Assembly (NCBI GenBank): GCA_963701265.1
Contig: OY969581.1
Coordinates: 1,116,001 to 1,180,000 of the forward strand
Length of the DNA stretch: 64,000 nucleotides
DNA from: VRUE01 sp963701265
GTDB taxonomy: Bacteria > Actinomycetota > Thermoleophilia > Solirubrobacterales > 70-9
Direction of reading: 5' to 3'
The notes beneath the pieces are model-generated. The model saw nothing but the letters and a program-made list of their open reading frames with translations, had not been told where the DNA came from and did not search any database. Below are positions 13,809-21,061 of the stretch, piece after piece; the stretch's first letter is position 1; each line of letters begins with the position of its first letter. The position numbers were made by a program, and so were the translations under genes.

Positions 13809-15372
13809 GGCCGGTGCCCCCGAGGTACCGGCCCAGGCCTCCGAGGAGGTTCTCGTCCTCGATTTCGGGGGGCAGTACTCGCAGCTGATCGCGCGGCGAA
13901 TACGCGAGTGCGGCGTTTTCGCCGAGCTGCTGCCCTCGACCACCTCGGTGGAGAAGATCCGCGAGCGCCGGCCCAAGGGGCTGGTGCTCTCCGGCGGCCC
14001 GGCCTCGGTCTACGAGGTCGGCGCCCCGGCGTTCCCCACCGAGCTGCTCGATCTGGAGATCCCGATGCTGGGCATCTGTTACGGGATGCAGGCGATGGTC
14101 CAGGCGCTCGGTGGCCGGGTCGAGGCGGCCGAGGCGGGCGAGTTCGGCCGCACCGACCTCGTCCTCCGCGACGGCGGCGGGCAGCTGCTCGCCGGCCTGC
14201 CGGAGGAGCAGCACTGTTGGATGAGCCACCGCGACGCGGTCTTCGAGCCACCGGAGGGCTTCACCGCCCTGGCTTCGAGCCCCGGTTCGCCGGTGGCCGC
14301 CTGCGAGTACCCCGACCGCGGCCTCTACGGCATCCAGTTCCACCCCGAGGTCGTCCACACCCCTTACGGCACCGAGATCCTCACCCGCTTCCTGCGCGAC
14401 GTCGCCGGCTGCGTCGAGCAGTGGTCACCGCAGTCGGTGATCGCCGAACAGGTGGCGAAGATCCAGGCGCAGGTGGGGGAGGGGCGGGTGATCTGCGGCC
14501 TCTCCGGTGGCGTTGATTCCTCGGTCGCGGCGCTGCTCGTCCACAAGGCGATCGGCGAGCAGCTGACCTGCGTCTTCGTCGACCACGGCCTGATGCGGCT
14601 GAACGAGGCCGAGCAGGTCGTCGCTGCCTTCGAGCAGTTCGGCATCCCGCTGGTCCACGTCGAGGCCGAGCAGCGCTTCCTCGACAAGCTGGCGGGACAG
14701 GACGAGCCGGAGCGCAAGCGCAAGATCATCGGCGGGGAGTTCATCCGCGTCTTCGAGGAGGAGGCGGCCAAGCTCGAGGACGCCGCCTACCTGGTCCAGG
14801 GCACGCTGTACTCGGACGTGATCGAGTCCGGCGGCAGCGACAACGCAGCGACGATCAAGTCCCATCACAACGTCGGCGGTCTACCCGACGACCTCGAGTT
14901 CGACCTGGTCGAGCCGCTGCGGATGCTCTTCAAGGACGAGGTTCGCGCCGTCGGCGCCGAGCTCGGCCTGCCCGAACGGATGGTCTGGCGCCAACCCTTC
15001 CCCGGCCCCGGCCTGGCCATCCGCATCGTCGGCGGCGAGGTCAACAAAGAGCGGCTCGACATCCTGCGCGCCGCCGACGCGATCCTGCAGGAGGAGATCC
15101 GCGCCGCCGACCTCTACCGCCAGCTCTGGCAGTCCTTCTGCGTCCTCCCGGTCGTCCGCTCGGTCGGTGTGCAGGGCGACGGTCGCACCTATGCCTACCC
15201 GATCGTGATCCGCGCGGTTACCTCCGACGACGCGATGACCGCCGACTGGGCCCGCCTGCCCTACGACCTGCTGGAGAAGGTCTCCAACCGCATCATCAAC
15301 GAGATCACCGAAGTCAACCGTGTGGCGCTAGACATCTCTTCGAAGCCGCCGGCCACGATCGAGTGGGAGTAA
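13786..15372 (+). CDS. guaA: GMP synthase (glutamine-hydrolysing)
   Basis: 528 residues. Converts XMP to GMP with glutamine and ATP. Class I amidotransferase domain (about 20-210) with Cys in MLGICYGMQAMVQ and the His-Glu pair in GIQFHPEVVHTP; ATP-pyrophosphatase domain with the PP-loop GLSGGVDSSVAALLVHKA; C-terminal dimerisation domain ending NRVALDISSKPPATIEWE. GTG at 13786 is the earliest start and overlaps guaB3 by 23 bp, so the pair is translationally linked. A long hairpin follows its stop. Confidence 0.96.
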   Translation: MLESPTTEAGAPEVPAQASEEVLVLDFGGQYSQLIARRIRECGVFAELLPSTTSVEKIRERRPKGLVLSGGPASVYEVGAPAFPTELLDLEIPMLGICYGMQAMVQALGGRVEAAEAGEFGRTDLVLRDGGGQLLAGLPEEQHCWMSHRDAVFEPPEGFTALASSPGSPVAACEYPDRGLYGIQFHPEVVHTPYGTEILTRFLRDVAGCVEQWSPQSVIAEQVAKIQAQVGEGRVICGLSGGVDSSVAALLVHKAIGEQLTCVFVDHGLMRLNEAEQVVAAFEQFGIPLVHVEAEQRFLDKLAGQDEPERKRKIIGGEFIRVFEEEAAKLEDAAYLVQGTLYSDVIESGGSDNAATIKSHHNVGGLPDDLEFDLVEPLRMLFKDEVRAVGAELGLPERMVWRQPFPGPGLAIRIVGGEVNKERLDILRAADAILQEEIRAADLYRQLWQSFCVLPVVRSVGVQGDGRTYAYPIVIRAVTSDDAMTADWARLPYDLLEKVSNRIINEITEVNRVALDISSKPPATIEWE

Positions 15373-15375
15373 CGC

Positions 15376-15422
15376 TTCCGGTGCGCCTTATGTGGCCATA
15401 GGCCACAAAAGGCGCACCGGAA
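15376..15422. terminator. Long hairpin after guaA
   Basis: A 47-base inverted repeat starts 3 bp after the guaA stop: 14-bp outer arms (15376-15389 / 15409-15422), one A-A mismatch, 7-bp inner arms (TGTGGCC/GGCCACA) and an ATA loop. There is no T run. It probably ends or protects the guaB3-guaA message. Confidence 0.6.
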
Positions 15423-15431
15423 CGGACGCCG

Positions 15432-16286
15432 ATGCCCTCGTTCGCGGTCTCGATCTCGATTCTCGGCTTGGTCCAGGCGGCCCTGGTTGCCTTGCCCGCT
15501 CCGCGCCGGCGACCGGAGTGGATTGACCAGTTGCGCAGTCCCTGGTGGGCGCTGGTCCCGGCACTCTCGATCGTCATCGTGATCGGCGCGATCGAAGTCC
15601 TCCCCGGCTCCGCCGATGCACTGACCTACATCGCCCTCGTCGCTGTGCCGCCGCTCGCCGCCTACGCCCTCGCGGCTCTGACGCGAGTCCGTCTCAGCCC
15701 GTCATATACGCGGGTTGAGACGAACTCGCGAAGCGGCCACCCGGATTGGCGGGGGCCGGTCGCGGTTGTGGCGGCACTCTTCGTGCTTGCTTGGGTTTCG
15801 CTGTACTCGCTTGCCGGGGAGGCGGCGGCGACCGCGCTTTCGGGGCTCGGCTGCGTGACCCTGGGCTGGCTGCTCGTCTGCGGCGTGCCGGCAAGTTGGC
15901 TGCGCCTCGGGGTCTACGCGATGGCCGCGATCGACGTCTGGTTCGTCGCCTCCGACCTGCTGCAGGGCCCCAACGCCGTGCTCAACGCCGCTGCCCCGGC
16001 CGCGGACCTACCGCGCCTGCAGGCCGTCCACTTCGGCTCCGCCCTGATGGGCTTCGGCGACCTCTTCGTCGCCGCTCTCGTCGGCTGCCTGTTGGCCCGC
16101 AGCCGTCCCCGCCAGCTCGAAGGCGCACTGCTCGTCGCCGCCTTGGCGCTTGTCTTCGACCTGCTCTTTTTTGCCGTCGACCAACTGCCGGCCACGGTCC
16201 CGGTGGCGGTTGCTCTGGCGATCGTGACGCGCCGCGGACAGACTGGTTCCTCGTCCCCCGATCAGGCGGCCAGGGGACCGGGCTGA
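15432..16286 (+). CDS. Multi-pass membrane protein of unknown function
   Basis: 284 residues with about eight hydrophobic segments (for example 4-22, 40-58, 64-83, 108-128, 132-150, 155-166, 198-215, 221-250). No catalytic motif or family was recognised. Residues 84-100, a hydrophilic loop between helices, are encoded by a palindromic element (15682-15730) also found in the HprK-like gene at 31379. The C-terminus overlaps the convergent MBL gene by 25 bp. It may be transcribed with guaA, but a hairpin separates them. Confidence 0.6.
   Translation: MPSFAVSISILGLVQAALVALPAPRRRPEWIDQLRSPWWALVPALSIVIVIGAIEVLPGSADALTYIALVAVPPLAAYALAALTRVRLSPSYTRVETNSRSGHPDWRGPVAVVAALFVLAWVSLYSLAGEAAATALSGLGCVTLGWLLVCGVPASWLRLGVYAMAAIDVWFVASDLLQGPNAVLNAAAPAADLPRLQAVHFGSALMGFGDLFVAALVGCLLARSRPRQLEGALLVAALALVFDLLFFAVDQLPATVPVAVALAIVTRRGQTGSSSPDQAARGPG
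15682..15730. repeat. In-frame palindromic element, copy A
   Basis: Two 20-base arms (15682-15701 and 15711-15730) are complementary at 18 positions, around an AT-rich centre with TATACG. Read in reverse complement, 24 bases (15704-15727) are identical to 32245-32268 in the HprK-like gene. It encodes part of a hydrophilic loop and does not break the frame. Confidence 0.8.
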
Positions 16287-16993
16287 AGCACCTCGGGGTC
16301 ATGCCCCGGCTGGATCGTCAGGCCGGCGTCGCGCAGCTCGCGCAGGCGCTCGGCCGAGCGGATTGCATCCTCCTGGCTGTAGCCGAAGGCGGGAAAGCGG
16401 TGGTCGTCGAGGCCGCTGGCGAAAAGCGCGACGTCGGCGCCGAGGACGAGCTCGCCAACTTGCACCGACTGGTGCCCGACGGTGTGGCCCGGAGTGCTGA
16501 GCAGCTCGATCGAGCCGTCGCCGAGCAGGTCGTGATCGCCGTCAAGGAGGACCAGGTTCTCTGGCTTATCGGCGTAGTCGCGCGGCTGGAAGAAGTTGCG
16601 CTCGATCCCGGCGCGATCCTGTCCCGCCTCCCACTCGACGCGCTGGACGACGACCGGAACCGACTTCGGGATCAAGGCAAGACCGCCGGCGTGGTCGAAA
16701 TGCAGGTGGGTGAGCACCACTCGCGTGATCGTCGACGGGTCGACCTGATCGGCAAGCCCTACCTCCTGCTCCAGGCCGAAATAGGCCGGCGGGCTGCCCT
16801 CCCCGTAGTGGCCGTCCGGGTCGGTGACGGCGTCCGGGTGCAGTCCGGTGTCGACGAGAATGCGCTCGCTCTCGGTCTCGATCAGGTAGGCGGGAACCGG
16901 CAGGCGCAGCGGTCGTTCGGGCTCCTCGTCGCCTTGGCGCCAGAGGCCCGCCGGGGCGGTCATCCAGCCGACGTTCAGCATCTCGATCTTCAT
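16262..16993 (-). CDS. MBL-fold hydrolase, N-acyl homoserine lactonase-like
   Basis: 243 residues. The zinc motif THLHFDHAGG is at residues 95-104, with further His ligands in STPGHTVGHQSV and IQPGHDPEV and a bridging Asp in GADVALFASG. Spacing matches the AiiA/AttM lactonase group, which opens lactone rings such as quorum signals; other lactones are equally possible. ATG at 16993. It is separated by 1 bp from the upstream alpha/beta hydrolase gene, so the two hydrolases are probably one transcript under the TetR-type regulator. Confidence 0.8.
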   Translation of the reverse strand: MKIEMLNVGWMTAPAGLWRQGDEEPERPLRLPVPAYLIETESERILVDTGLHPDAVTDPDGHYGEGSPPAYFGLEQEVGLADQVDPSTITRVVLTHLHFDHAGGLALIPKSVPVVVQRVEWEAGQDRAGIERNFFQPRDYADKPENLVLLDGDHDLLGDGSIELLSTPGHTVGHQSVQVGELVLGADVALFASGLDDHRFPAFGYSQEDAIRSAERLRELRDAGLTIQPGHDPEVLQPGPLAA

Positions 16994-16994
16994 C

Positions 16995-17888
16995 TCATGC
17001 TCCAGCTGCCGCGAACGAGCCTATTGCCGCGGCCACCGCAGCCGGCTGGTCCTCGGGTGTGAAGCTGAAGGAATCGGCGATGCGCACGAGCTGGGCGTCG
17101 GCGAGCTCGCTGGCGTAGCGGCTGGCGTGCTCGAGCGGGAAGACCGCATCCTCCTCGGACCAGATCAGCAGGGCCCGCGGCGCGCCGCGGGAAATCAGCG
17201 CTTCCCCGGCTTCCCGCACCGGCGCCGTCGTCGCCAAGACCATCGCCTTGGCGACGTCGCGTAGCACCCCGGGGTCACGGCTGGCCGGGAGTGCGTAGGC
17301 GTCGGATGCCTCGGGCTCGATCGGGTGCTTGAGCAGGTGGCCGTAGGCCGCTGGGCTGGCGCGCACGCCGGGATCCTCCAGCGCAGCCAGCAGCTGGCCA
17401 AGGATGACGGGGTCGCGCGCGGCTTCCGGCAGGCGGTCAAACGGCTTGGGCGGCCACTCGTCATACGGCGTCTCACAAGAGGTGAGGACGAGGCCGGAGA
17501 CTCGACCGGCGATCCCGGCGCGGTGGTGAGCGAGGGCGATCTGCGAGTAGGCGCCACCCGAGTCATTGCCGATCAGCGTCGTCGCGCGCAGGTCGAGCTG
17601 CTCCAGGACCACTGCGATAAGACCGGCGACGCCGAGCGGGGAAAGGTCGGCCCCGGCGGACATCGGGGTGCGGTGGGAGCCAAGCGGCAGGTCGAGGACG
17701 AGGCAGCGGAACTCGCCGTAGAGGCGGTCGACGACCTTGCGCCAGAGGTTGGCGTTGGCGAGCCAGCCGTGGGTGAAGAGCAAGGTTGGACCATCACCGC
17801 GCTCGAAGTAATCGAGGACGCCGCCCTCGAGCTCAAGCGAGCGATGCTGGCCAAGGAGCTGCGAGCGCCAGCGATGCGAGCTGTTCAT
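16995..17888 (-). CDS. Alpha/beta hydrolase, epoxide hydrolase/dehalogenase-like, catalytic His replaced
   Basis: 297 residues from ATG 17888. Oxyanion-hole segment LLFTHGWLANANLW and nucleophile elbow IGNDSGGAYS, with Asp109 as nucleophile as in haloalkane dehalogenases and epoxide hydrolases. The acid region WSEEDAVFPLEHA is present. Where the family has GHF before the C-terminal helix, this protein reads FSF (Ser275), so the catalytic His seems absent. It may bind rather than fully turn over substrate, or use another residue. It lies divergent from a TetR gene across two palindromic operators. Confidence 0.78.
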   Translation of the reverse strand: MNSSHRWRSQLLGQHRSLELEGGVLDYFERGDGPTLLFTHGWLANANLWRKVVDRLYGEFRCLVLDLPLGSHRTPMSAGADLSPLGVAGLIAVVLEQLDLRATTLIGNDSGGAYSQIALAHHRAGIAGRVSGLVLTSCETPYDEWPPKPFDRLPEAARDPVILGQLLAALEDPGVRASPAAYGHLLKHPIEPEASDAYALPASRDPGVLRDVAKAMVLATTAPVREAGEALISRGAPRALLIWSEEDAVFPLEHASRYASELADAQLVRIADSFSFTPEDQPAAVAAAIGSFAAAGA

Positions 17889-17938
17889 TCCCACTCCGAT
17901 CTCCGAGGGATCACGATATCGCGAACCTAGCAAATGAC

Positions 17939-17973
17939 TGACCGGTCGGTCACTAAGGCTGACCGACCGGTCA
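17939..17973. promoter_or_regulatory. TetR-type operator pair
   Basis: TGACCGGTCGGTCA and its exact reverse complement TGACCGACCGGTCA are separated by 7 bp in the divergent region between the hydrolase (ATG 17888) and the TetR gene (GTG 17988). Each half also contains ACCGGTCGGT-type dyad symmetry. This fits autoregulation plus control of the hydrolase genes. Confidence 0.8.
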
Positions 17974-17987
17974 GTTAGGCTTCCCTC

Positions 17988-18551
17988 GTGCCGACGACGC
18001 CCGCAGTCGAGGTTGGGGCCAGCACCCGCGAGGCCTTGCTTGACGCCGGCGTCACCGTCGCCGAGGAGCAGGGCCTCTCGGGCCTCAGCGTCAACCGCGT
18101 GGTTGCGGCGGCCGGGTTCGCCAAGGGCACCTTCTATGTTCACTTCGAGAGTCGCGAGGCGTTTGTTGATGCCCTTCACGCTCGTTTTCACTCGCGGGTC
18201 GAAGCAGCGGCCGCGGCGGGGACGAGCGACCTGCCTCTCGGCAGCGAGCGCATCACGCGTGGAGCGGAGGCATACCTCGATGCCTGCCTAGCGGACCGAG
18301 CGGTAAAGGCGTTGGCGCTGGAGGCTCGCTCCGATCCGTCGCTGGGCCCGACCATGTCCGCCCGCCATGAACGCTTCGCCCTCTCGGCAGTGCCCAGCTT
18401 CAAGGCGATGGGCTGGCCCGATGCAGCCGCGGCATCCCAGCTGCTTGCAGCGATGACCGCGGAGATCGCGATTCGTGAGCTCGATGCCGGGCGGCGACTG
18501 CCGGCGGCGCGGCGCAGCCTGCGCCGCTTCCTCGGCGCCGGTCAGCTGTAG
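17988..18551 (+). CDS. TetR-family transcriptional regulator
   Basis: 187 residues, GTG start. N-terminal HTH: TREALLDAGVTVAEEQGLSG, then SVNRVVAAAGFAKGTFYVHFESREAFVDAL, the classic TetR recognition helix (GTFYVHFES). The C-terminal half is a helical ligand domain with no assignable effector. The operator pair lies 15-49 bp upstream. It most likely represses itself and the divergent hydrolase/lactonase operon until a ligand binds. Its end overlaps the convergent M23 gene by 10 bp. Confidence 0.9.
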   Translation: MPTTPAVEVGASTREALLDAGVTVAEEQGLSGLSVNRVVAAAGFAKGTFYVHFESREAFVDALHARFHSRVEAAAAAGTSDLPLGSERITRGAEAYLDACLADRAVKALALEARSDPSLGPTMSARHERFALSAVPSFKAMGWPDAAAASQLLAAMTAEIAIRELDAGRRLPAARRSLRRFLGAGQL

Positions 18552-19486
18552 GCGTCCCACTTTTCGAGATAAGGAAGGGGGTCGATCGGGCTGCCGCCCT
18601 CATACCAACCCGGTGTTTCCCAGATCTCGAAGTGGAGGTGGCAGGCGCTGGCGTCGCCGGTGTCGCCGACGATGCCGATTGGCTGCCCGGTGCGGACCCC
18701 CTCGCCGGTTTTCAGCGGCGACGGTTCGGCCAGGTGCGCGTACATGAAGTCGAGCGTGGTGCCCTTGCCGTCGATGACGACGTAGTTGCCGGCGGCGTAC
18801 TGGTAGCCGGCGTATTGCACGGTGCCGCCGCGGGCGGCGACCAGCGGGATGCCGCAGTCGGCCATCGTGTCCTGGCCCTGATGGGTGTGGCCGGAGCGGC
18901 CGGCGCCGAAGCGACCGGCGGAGCCGCCGAATTCGTGCGGGCCGAGGATCGGGAAGGCGTAGCCGTAGAGGGCGAAGCCAAGGCTGAGCGGCTCGCTCGA
19001 GGTGGTCGCGCGGGCCGCGACTTCGCTGCCGCCCTGGGGCTCGATGCGGAAGCTGTAGCGACCGTTGCGGGCGGGGCGCCCTTCGCTCGTCGTGCCGTCC
19101 CAGCGGATCCGCACCTCGACGTTTGGTTCGACGTCGTTGCGGTAGAAGCTGCGCGCGACTTCGCCGGCCGAGTTGATGACGTCGATCTGGAGGTCGTTCT
19201 GCTGCTGGGTGCTGGCGATCGTGAAGCGCACGTTGGGATAGCGGAAGCCGTAGAAGAAGGACTTGCGCGGCGCCGTCTGGGCCGAGACCAGGCTCAGCGT
19301 GCCGGCGCTGGGGGTGTCGCTGGCCGGCGTGCCGGTCGGGCTGCCGCTGGCGGCCGGAGCGCCCGCGGCCGTCGGCGCGCCACCGGTCGATGCCGCCGCG
19401 CTTGCGGCAAGGCAGAGCAGCAGCGCGACCGCTGCGAATGTGAATGACACTCCCGCCAACCAAGGCCGGGGCCTGTTGCTTGCCAC
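18542..19486 (-). CDS. Secreted M23-family peptidoglycan endopeptidase
   Basis: 314 residues, GTG start. Signal peptide about 1-33 (LAGVSFTFAAVALLLCLAAS), a Thr/Ala/Gly-rich linker, an Ig-like FlgD-type domain (about 85-160, VEVRIRWDGTTSEGRPARNGRYSF), then the LytM/M23 domain with zinc ligands in GRSGHTHQGQD and HLHFEIWE. Such enzymes cut peptide bridges in peptidoglycan or activate amidases. Both His of HxH are present, but the first motif is HTHQGQD, where M23 enzymes usually show Hxx(x)HxGxD. Exported; acts in the wall. Confidence 0.85.
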   Translation of the reverse strand: MASNRPRPWLAGVSFTFAAVALLLCLAASAAASTGGAPTAAGAPAASGSPTGTPASDTPSAGTLSLVSAQTAPRKSFFYGFRYPNVRFTIASTQQQNDLQIDVINSAGEVARSFYRNDVEPNVEVRIRWDGTTSEGRPARNGRYSFRIEPQGGSEVAARATTSSEPLSLGFALYGYAFPILGPHEFGGSAGRFGAGRSGHTHQGQDTMADCGIPLVAARGGTVQYAGYQYAAGNYVVIDGKGTTLDFMYAHLAEPSPLKTGEGVRTGQPIGIVGDTGDASACHLHFEIWETPGWYEGGSPIDPLPYLEKWDAYS

Positions 19487-19711
19487 GTCCCTCTCTTTCG
19501 TCTGCCTACGGAGTTAGCTGTCGGGCTCGCGCTGAAAGAGATGCGCTACGACCTTTTCGGCCGATTCGCCCCTGGAACCTGCAACGGCTCCTGCGGTTCC
19601 TCCGCTCCCGGTCGCCTGTGCCACCGGGATTAGGCACTTATGTGGCCGCGCAGTATAGACACGGATGTAGTCGCTTAACGCGGATGCCGCTCGGTGGCTA
19701 TCATGCCGGGG

Positions 19712-19736
19712 CCGCTGGGCGCTGCCCGCGGTTTTT
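19712..19736 (+). terminator. Attenuator-like hairpin before rplM
   Basis: CCGC(T)GGGC / GCCCGCGG pairs over 8 bp with one bulge and a 3-nt loop, followed directly by TTTTT. It ends 5 bp before the rplM ATG at 19742, so it would be transcribed as the end of the rplM leader and covers the place a ribosome-binding site should be. Confidence 0.55.
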
Positions 19737-19741
19737 CTCTG

Positions 19742-20176
19742 ATGAAGACCTATGTCGCCACACCCGCCAACCGCCAGCGTGACTGGTACGTCGTCGATGC
19801 CGAGGGCCAGACCCTGGGCCGGCTGGCGACCCGCATCGCCGACGCGCTGCGCGGCAAGCGCAAGCCCGAGTACACGCCGCACTGCGACACCGGCGACTTC
19901 ATCGTCGTCATCAACGCCGAGAAGATTCGCGTCACCGGGGACAAGCTGAACCAGAAGCGCTACTGGCGCCACAGCGGTTATCCCGGTGGGATCAAGTCGC
20001 GGACCCTGGCCGAGATGCTCGACCGCCGCCCCGAGGAGGTCATCCGCAAGGCGGTGAAGGGAATGCTGCCGCGCAACCGCCTCGCCCGTCAGCAGCTGAC
20101 CAAGCTCAAGGTGTACGCGGGTCCTGACCACCCGCATGAGGCGCAACAGCCGAAACCGATGGAGATACAGACTTGA
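19742..20176 (+). CDS. rplM: 50S ribosomal protein L13
   Basis: 144 residues, normal length. Family motifs: MKTYVATPANRQRDWYVVDA, LGRLATRIADALRGK, GDFIVVINAEKI, RHSGYPGG, VKGMLPRNRLARQ and KVYAGPDHPHEAQQP. ATG at 19742 matches the family N-terminus. There is no visible Shine-Dalgarno; instead a terminator-like hairpin precedes it. It overlaps rpsI by 4 bp (TTGA), the classic L13-S9 operon. Confidence 0.97.
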   Translation: MKTYVATPANRQRDWYVVDAEGQTLGRLATRIADALRGKRKPEYTPHCDTGDFIVVINAEKIRVTGDKLNQKRYWRHSGYPGGIKSRTLAEMLDRRPEEVIRKAVKGMLPRNRLARQQLTKLKVYAGPDHPHEAQQPKPMEIQT

Positions 20177-21051
20177 TCGACGAGCCGCAGGACAACGAGA
20201 CTTCAGAGCAGGACGAGGGCGACGTGGCCGAGGGCTCGGACACACCACCCGCGGCAGATGCGTCTGAGGCCCAGGACGAGGCGCCTTCGGCTGAGGCTGA
20301 GGTCTCCGAGGAGCCCGTTGCCGAAGAGCAAGCTGACGAGGCACCCACGGCTGACGCTGAGGCGGCTGAGGAGCCCGTAGCCGAGGAGGCCGAGCCCAAA
20401 GCTGAGGAGGCTGCGCCTGAGGCAGAGGCTGCGCCCGAGCCCGCGGCGGAGAAGCCGGCTGCTGAGGAGAAGAAAAAGGACGTCATTCCCGGGGCTGACC
20501 TGGAGCCGATTGCGGTTGAGCCGCAGGAGCGGCCGCTCAGCGCTGAGGAGCAGGCGCGTAAGGAAGCTGAAGAGGAGGAGCGGGCCAAGCGCGAGGCCGC
20601 TCTGACCGGAGACGCCGAGGAGGAGCCGAGCGCCGCCAGCCGAGCGCCGGCCAAAATGGCGGGCGACGCCCGTTACCTCGCCACCGGCAAGCGCAAGACT
20701 TCGATCGCCCGTGTCACCCTGCTGCCCGGCAGCGGCAAGGTTGAGATCAACAAGCGGGCGCTGGAGGAGTTCTTCCCGCGGCCGCTGCACCAGACGACGG
20801 CACTGCAGCCGTTGACGATCACCGGCTACGAGGGCAGCGTCGACGTCCGCGTCCGCGTCCACGGCGGCGGCATCAGCGGCCAGGCCGGCGCGGTGCGCCA
20901 CGGCATCGCCCGGGCGCTCACCGAGGTTGATCCGGAGCTGCGCGGCGAGCTCAAGCGCCGTGGTTTCCTGACCCGCGACGCGCGGGCCAAGGAGCGCAAG
21001 AAGGCCGGACTCAAGAAGGCCCGCAAGCGGCCGCAGTTCTCCAAGCGTTAG
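20173..21051 (+). CDS. rpsI: 30S ribosomal protein S9 with a long acidic N-terminal extension
   Basis: 292 residues; the S9 domain is only the last ~130 (from ARYLATGKRKTSIARVTLLP to KKARKRPQFSKR). Residues 1-160 are low-complexity Glu/Ala/Pro, with repeats such as EEPVAEE and a basic-acidic helix EEQARKEAEEEERAKREAA just before the domain. Ordinary S9 is about 130-170 residues. The extension is open from the TTG overlapping the rplM stop, and no good internal start with ribosome-binding site precedes the S9 domain. An internal Met in SRAPAKMAGDARYLATG (about residue 162) is the alternative start. Confidence 0.93.
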   Translation: MIDEPQDNETSEQDEGDVAEGSDTPPAADASEAQDEAPSAEAEVSEEPVAEEQADEAPTADAEAAEEPVAEEAEPKAEEAAPEAEAAPEPAAEKPAAEEKKKDVIPGADLEPIAVEPQERPLSAEEQARKEAEEEERAKREAALTGDAEEEPSAASRAPAKMAGDARYLATGKRKTSIARVTLLPGSGKVEINKRALEEFFPRPLHQTTALQPLTITGYEGSVDVRVRVHGGGISGQAGAVRHGIARALTEVDPELRGELKRRGFLTRDARAKERKKAGLKKARKRPQFSKR

Positions 21052-21061
21052 GAGTCAGTCG

